64,000 nt of DNA from assembly GCF_001625305.1 (NCBI RefSeq), contig NW_017804131.1, positions 2,398,321 through 2,462,320 of the forward strand. Reading direction: 5' to 3'. The DNA comes from Branchiostoma belcheri (Eukaryota > Chordata > Leptocardii > Amphioxiformes > Branchiostomatidae). The notes below the pieces were generated by a model. The model did not search any database and had not been told where the DNA came from. It was given only the letters and a program-made list of their open reading frames with translations. The translations under genes were made by a program, and so were the position numbers. Below, one piece after another: positions 56,538-64,000 of this stretch (the first letter of the stretch is position 1; each line of letters begins with the position of its first letter).

Positions 56538-56737
56538 CCTAGCCTGGGGCAACTTGCCTGGATGGGTACGACCTAGTTCCACGGGGGACGTTCTGATACC
56601 GAAGACAAATTGTATCAAATGTTTTGGGGGTCAGTTTGCGGGACGTGCGGTGGAAAACACGCCTAACAGACTCAAGCATCTGGCGCGAGCTAAATATAAG
56701 TCCGCCCGGAAGGGCCGTGGGTGTTTCCCAGGCTAGG
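56538..56737. mobile_element. 200-bp MITE-like element with 11-bp TIRs
   Basis: CCTAGCCTGGG at 56538-56548 and CCCAGGCTAGG at 56727-56737 are perfect inverted repeats. No transposase and no clear target duplication. The 134-aa frame here ends inside it. Confidence 0.55.
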
Positions 56738-59133
56738 AGAAATAACTACAGCTAGATTGGAATGGAAAGCCCGTATGTTCTCCCAGTTGTTGTCATGCTA
56801 GATTCCCATCGAGGAAAAATACGCCCAAAATTCACACTCCTTTTAAACAGTACGGACATGTTGTCATACGATTAAAGCGTTTCGAATTCCCTCTGACGAA
56901 ACTACATGTACCAACACCATGTACTGAGGTACCGATATCATAAATACACTATACGCAACGTCAGATCAAATCTCTATACTGTTGTTGTGTGCGATCTTTC
57001 GCACAAATGCATCATATTTTGGGATAACACGTGTGACAGATACAGCGACGGTACTGCATAATTGGCGAAATACGACGGATTCTAAACATGCAGACAAAAG
57101 ACATGGCCGAGACTTACCCATCTCGCAACACACGGGATAAAAACAGCAGCGCTTAAAAAATGACCTTACCTTATATAGCGGCCACCCTTATCGCTGTAGA
57201 ATATAGGGTACCAAAACAGGCGGGGCAGCTGGGAGGATGCAGGCAGGCCCTCGCTTCTAAACGTCAGCCAAAAACACACCGGGTTTCACTGTGTGTTACT
57301 CTCCATATACCACGTGACTTTCCTTTCGCTCTGATGCATCATTTTCGGCGCAGGACGCTGCCGAGGGCTCGGGGGTCAGTTCCCGCGGGAATCATCAGTC
57401 GGGCATTACCAGGACGGGCCCCGATCCTGACCATAAATGTGCATAGATTGTGTTTGAACATGGACTTCTTGTTGACCGTTCACGTCTGTGAAAACGCGAA
57501 CAGTAAACACCCTAATCTGAATTAAATATTTAGTTCGGATGTCCGATACGTGTGAATGGGATCGCTGTGCGAATAGAAGCCAAATATGACAGAAAAAAAG
57601 AAAAGGTCTCATAATATATTTTGCTACCCTGTCAGGAGGAATTAATGCATCCTTAAGCATCCATTCACATGGAAATAACCGTCGGGAAGGCTCATGGCGA
57701 TGTGCAATTTTCTCTGCACCATTATGCGTTACAAGAGAGGATAGAGTTGCATGGGAATTGCTCCAGTCGCTAGGATATGGGAATACCATCAACCCAAGAG
57801 GAACGGCGCATGATGTGAACAGTCTTCGCTCCGCTATTTCACGCCGCGTTATTTCACATCGCCTCATTGCACCTTCTACAGAAAGCAGAAATATGACACC
57901 GATATAGTCAAAATCTGCGTCGTAAATTCCGCCGCGAATGTTTTCCGGGACTTTCAGTGCCATTTGGAATCGCATTTGTAACGACGAGCGGCTTTAATCA
58001 CATTACACAGGCAATGGCATTTTGGAGCCACGGTCGGTCACGTGAGCGAGGCGCTGATGAGATAAGCGTGCATACGTCATAAATCCTGTGCCTAACCGTG
58101 CGGTACTGGGAGATAAGGCGGCGCAGCGCTCATGTCAGCGGCGTGTGGCTTCTACCGCAGGACGGCCACTTCTGGGCGTTTGTGTGATGTGACGTCATTC
58201 AGCAGCCAGCCACAGGACCCTGGCTAATGTCTGGTTTGACAACACAACTTCAAACTCATGACGCGGACACTTCATGCGAAATTTGAGCTTTGTTCCGAAG
58301 GATGAAAAGTGTCGTAACAGTCAACGAGCCTTGTCTTATGTAGAGCAATTATGTTGGGTAATGTTTCATACCGGCTTTCCCTAGCAACATCTGCCAGTGC
58401 AGTAGTAGTACGCAAAACTTCGTTCTCATGTGTGGAACAGCGCGATGTTTGAAGCGCGATGAACAGAATATATCATAATCATTCTTGGAAGAAGATTACA
58501 CAATGAAGACGAGTGATGGAAATTTTTGTCGTCTATTATTGAACCATTATGATATGGGTCGGGCCGTTAAAATGGTATGCACTTCACACCGATTTCGCTA
58601 GGTGACCGTAACTACCTTTTCCAGACAATCGTTACTATCGCACGTTACTAGTATCTTATCTATTTTCGACCAGAATCATTCAATTGCAAGCAATCATTTG
58701 CAATATCTTATAGTTCCTGTCATCGTAAATTGAAAATTCCATCGTTACCCCGTATCAAACGTTATGAGGAAACGGTCACTCTTCAAAAATCTGTCGTTAA
58801 GAACGAGGAAATGTCCCAGACTAAAAATAACTTTATTACATGGTGTTTGTCCAGCTATATACTGTCATCTTGCTGCTCTCAAAACTGAGGCCCACATTAA
58901 TATTCTTTGTTTGTCAAGAAAAATATTCAATAAGCGTTTGTATCCATATTAAATACTAGTATGCATTACACTTGAACATTATTAGGAATTCCCTTCTTCA
59001 TATCTTGTTTTCCAGATAGACCAAGCATGAGGAAGTGGATTATGAGTGTTTTTGCACCTCTTGAAATTTGCTCAGCACTTTTTCCAGTACACGTGGCATT
59101 ACATGTGTATTATTTTTACTGTACCTGCCAGCA

Positions 59134-59140
59134 TATAAAA
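59134..59140 (+). promoter_or_regulatory. TATA box of the chitin-binding protein gene
   Basis: TATAAAA (context CAGCATATAAAAGAC) lies 65 bases upstream of the ATG at 59199, which puts transcription start near 59165 with a leader of about 35 bases. The spacing and strong match make it the best promoter call in the window. Confidence 0.65.
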
Positions 59141-59198
59141 GACAACTGTTCTCACATATTCGCCATTCTATCGTGCGGGGTGCAGATCGTCTGGTATC

Positions 59199-64000
<4,802 letters not shown>

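Larger units (their letters stand above)
53331..59133. other. 5.8-kb gene-poor region between the actin-like gene and the chitin-binding gene
   Basis: Upstream DNA of both divergent genes. No exon with a recognisable protein was found; frames of 134 aa (56332-56736) and 189 aa (57406-57975, minus) match nothing I know. It holds X-box-like sites (54883-54914, 55837-55850) and a MITE (56538-56737). Confidence 0.55.

Noticed and set aside
56332-56736. 134-aa plus-strand frame as a gene
   Set aside because: Unrecognised protein and its 3' half lies in a MITE-like inverted repeat element.
57406-57975. 189-aa minus-strand frame as a gene
   Set aside because: No recognisable motif, no splice-linked neighbour, no promoter or poly(A) signal; could be chance in GC-balanced DNA.

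Overview
The window looks like nuclear DNA of a cephalochordate (amphioxus, Branchiostoma-like). The genes are chordate-like and intron-rich, with short exons and GT-AG introns. Proteins align almost without gaps to vertebrate MTOR, UBIAD1 and spermidine synthase. One gene (DCX-EMAP) is of a type I know from invertebrates and not from vertebrates. tRNA-derived SINEs, MITEs, a LINE and many microsatellites fill introns and intergenic DNA. I built all exon models by eye; reading phase closes exactly across every junction listed, but single splice sites may be off by a base or two.

Layout. (1) 1-9245, minus strand: 5' part of MTOR, 14 coding exons, 760 codons, running off the left edge. Its introns hold a TTAGGG/CCCTAA palindromic repeat, two arrays of one 31-bp minisatellite, partial duplications of an exon, and a 20-N assembly gap with the same 220 bp on both sides. 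(2) 11120-12124, plus: UBIAD1, intronless, separated from MTOR by a tRNA-derived SINE. (3) 14006-20938, minus: complete spermidine synthase (SRM), 8 exons, 306 aa. Intron 6 carries a 5'-truncated LINE with an 11-bp target-site duplication; intron 1 carries a TIR element. Two CACGTG E-boxes sit just upstream of its ATG. (4) 21-30.5 kb: gene-free DNA built from degenerate duplications, including a 4-kb array whose units carry CACGTG, broken by a MITE and a second SINE copy. (5) 30509-47947, plus: DCX-EMAP, 21 coding exons, 1344 aa (two doublecortin domains, HELP, WD40 repeats), with a second promoter/first exon near 38.5 kb. (6) 50266-53070, minus: divergent actin-like gene, 7 coding exons, 377 aa, with changed ATPase residues. 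(7) 53-59 kb: gene-poor. (8) 59199-63627, plus: secreted chitin-binding (peritrophin-A/CBM14) protein, 11 exons, 577 aa, with a TATA box.

How it fits together. MTOR, UBIAD1 and SRM are also close neighbours on human 1p36.22, so the left third is an old chordate gene block. The right half holds cytoskeletal genes: a microtubule-binding protein of a ciliary type and an actin-like protein, tail to tail. Palindromic RFX-type X-boxes (GTNNCCATGGNNAC) occur inside DCX-EMAP, upstream of the actin-like gene and in the chitin-binding gene. That suggests, but does not prove, ciliary-cell expression of the right half.
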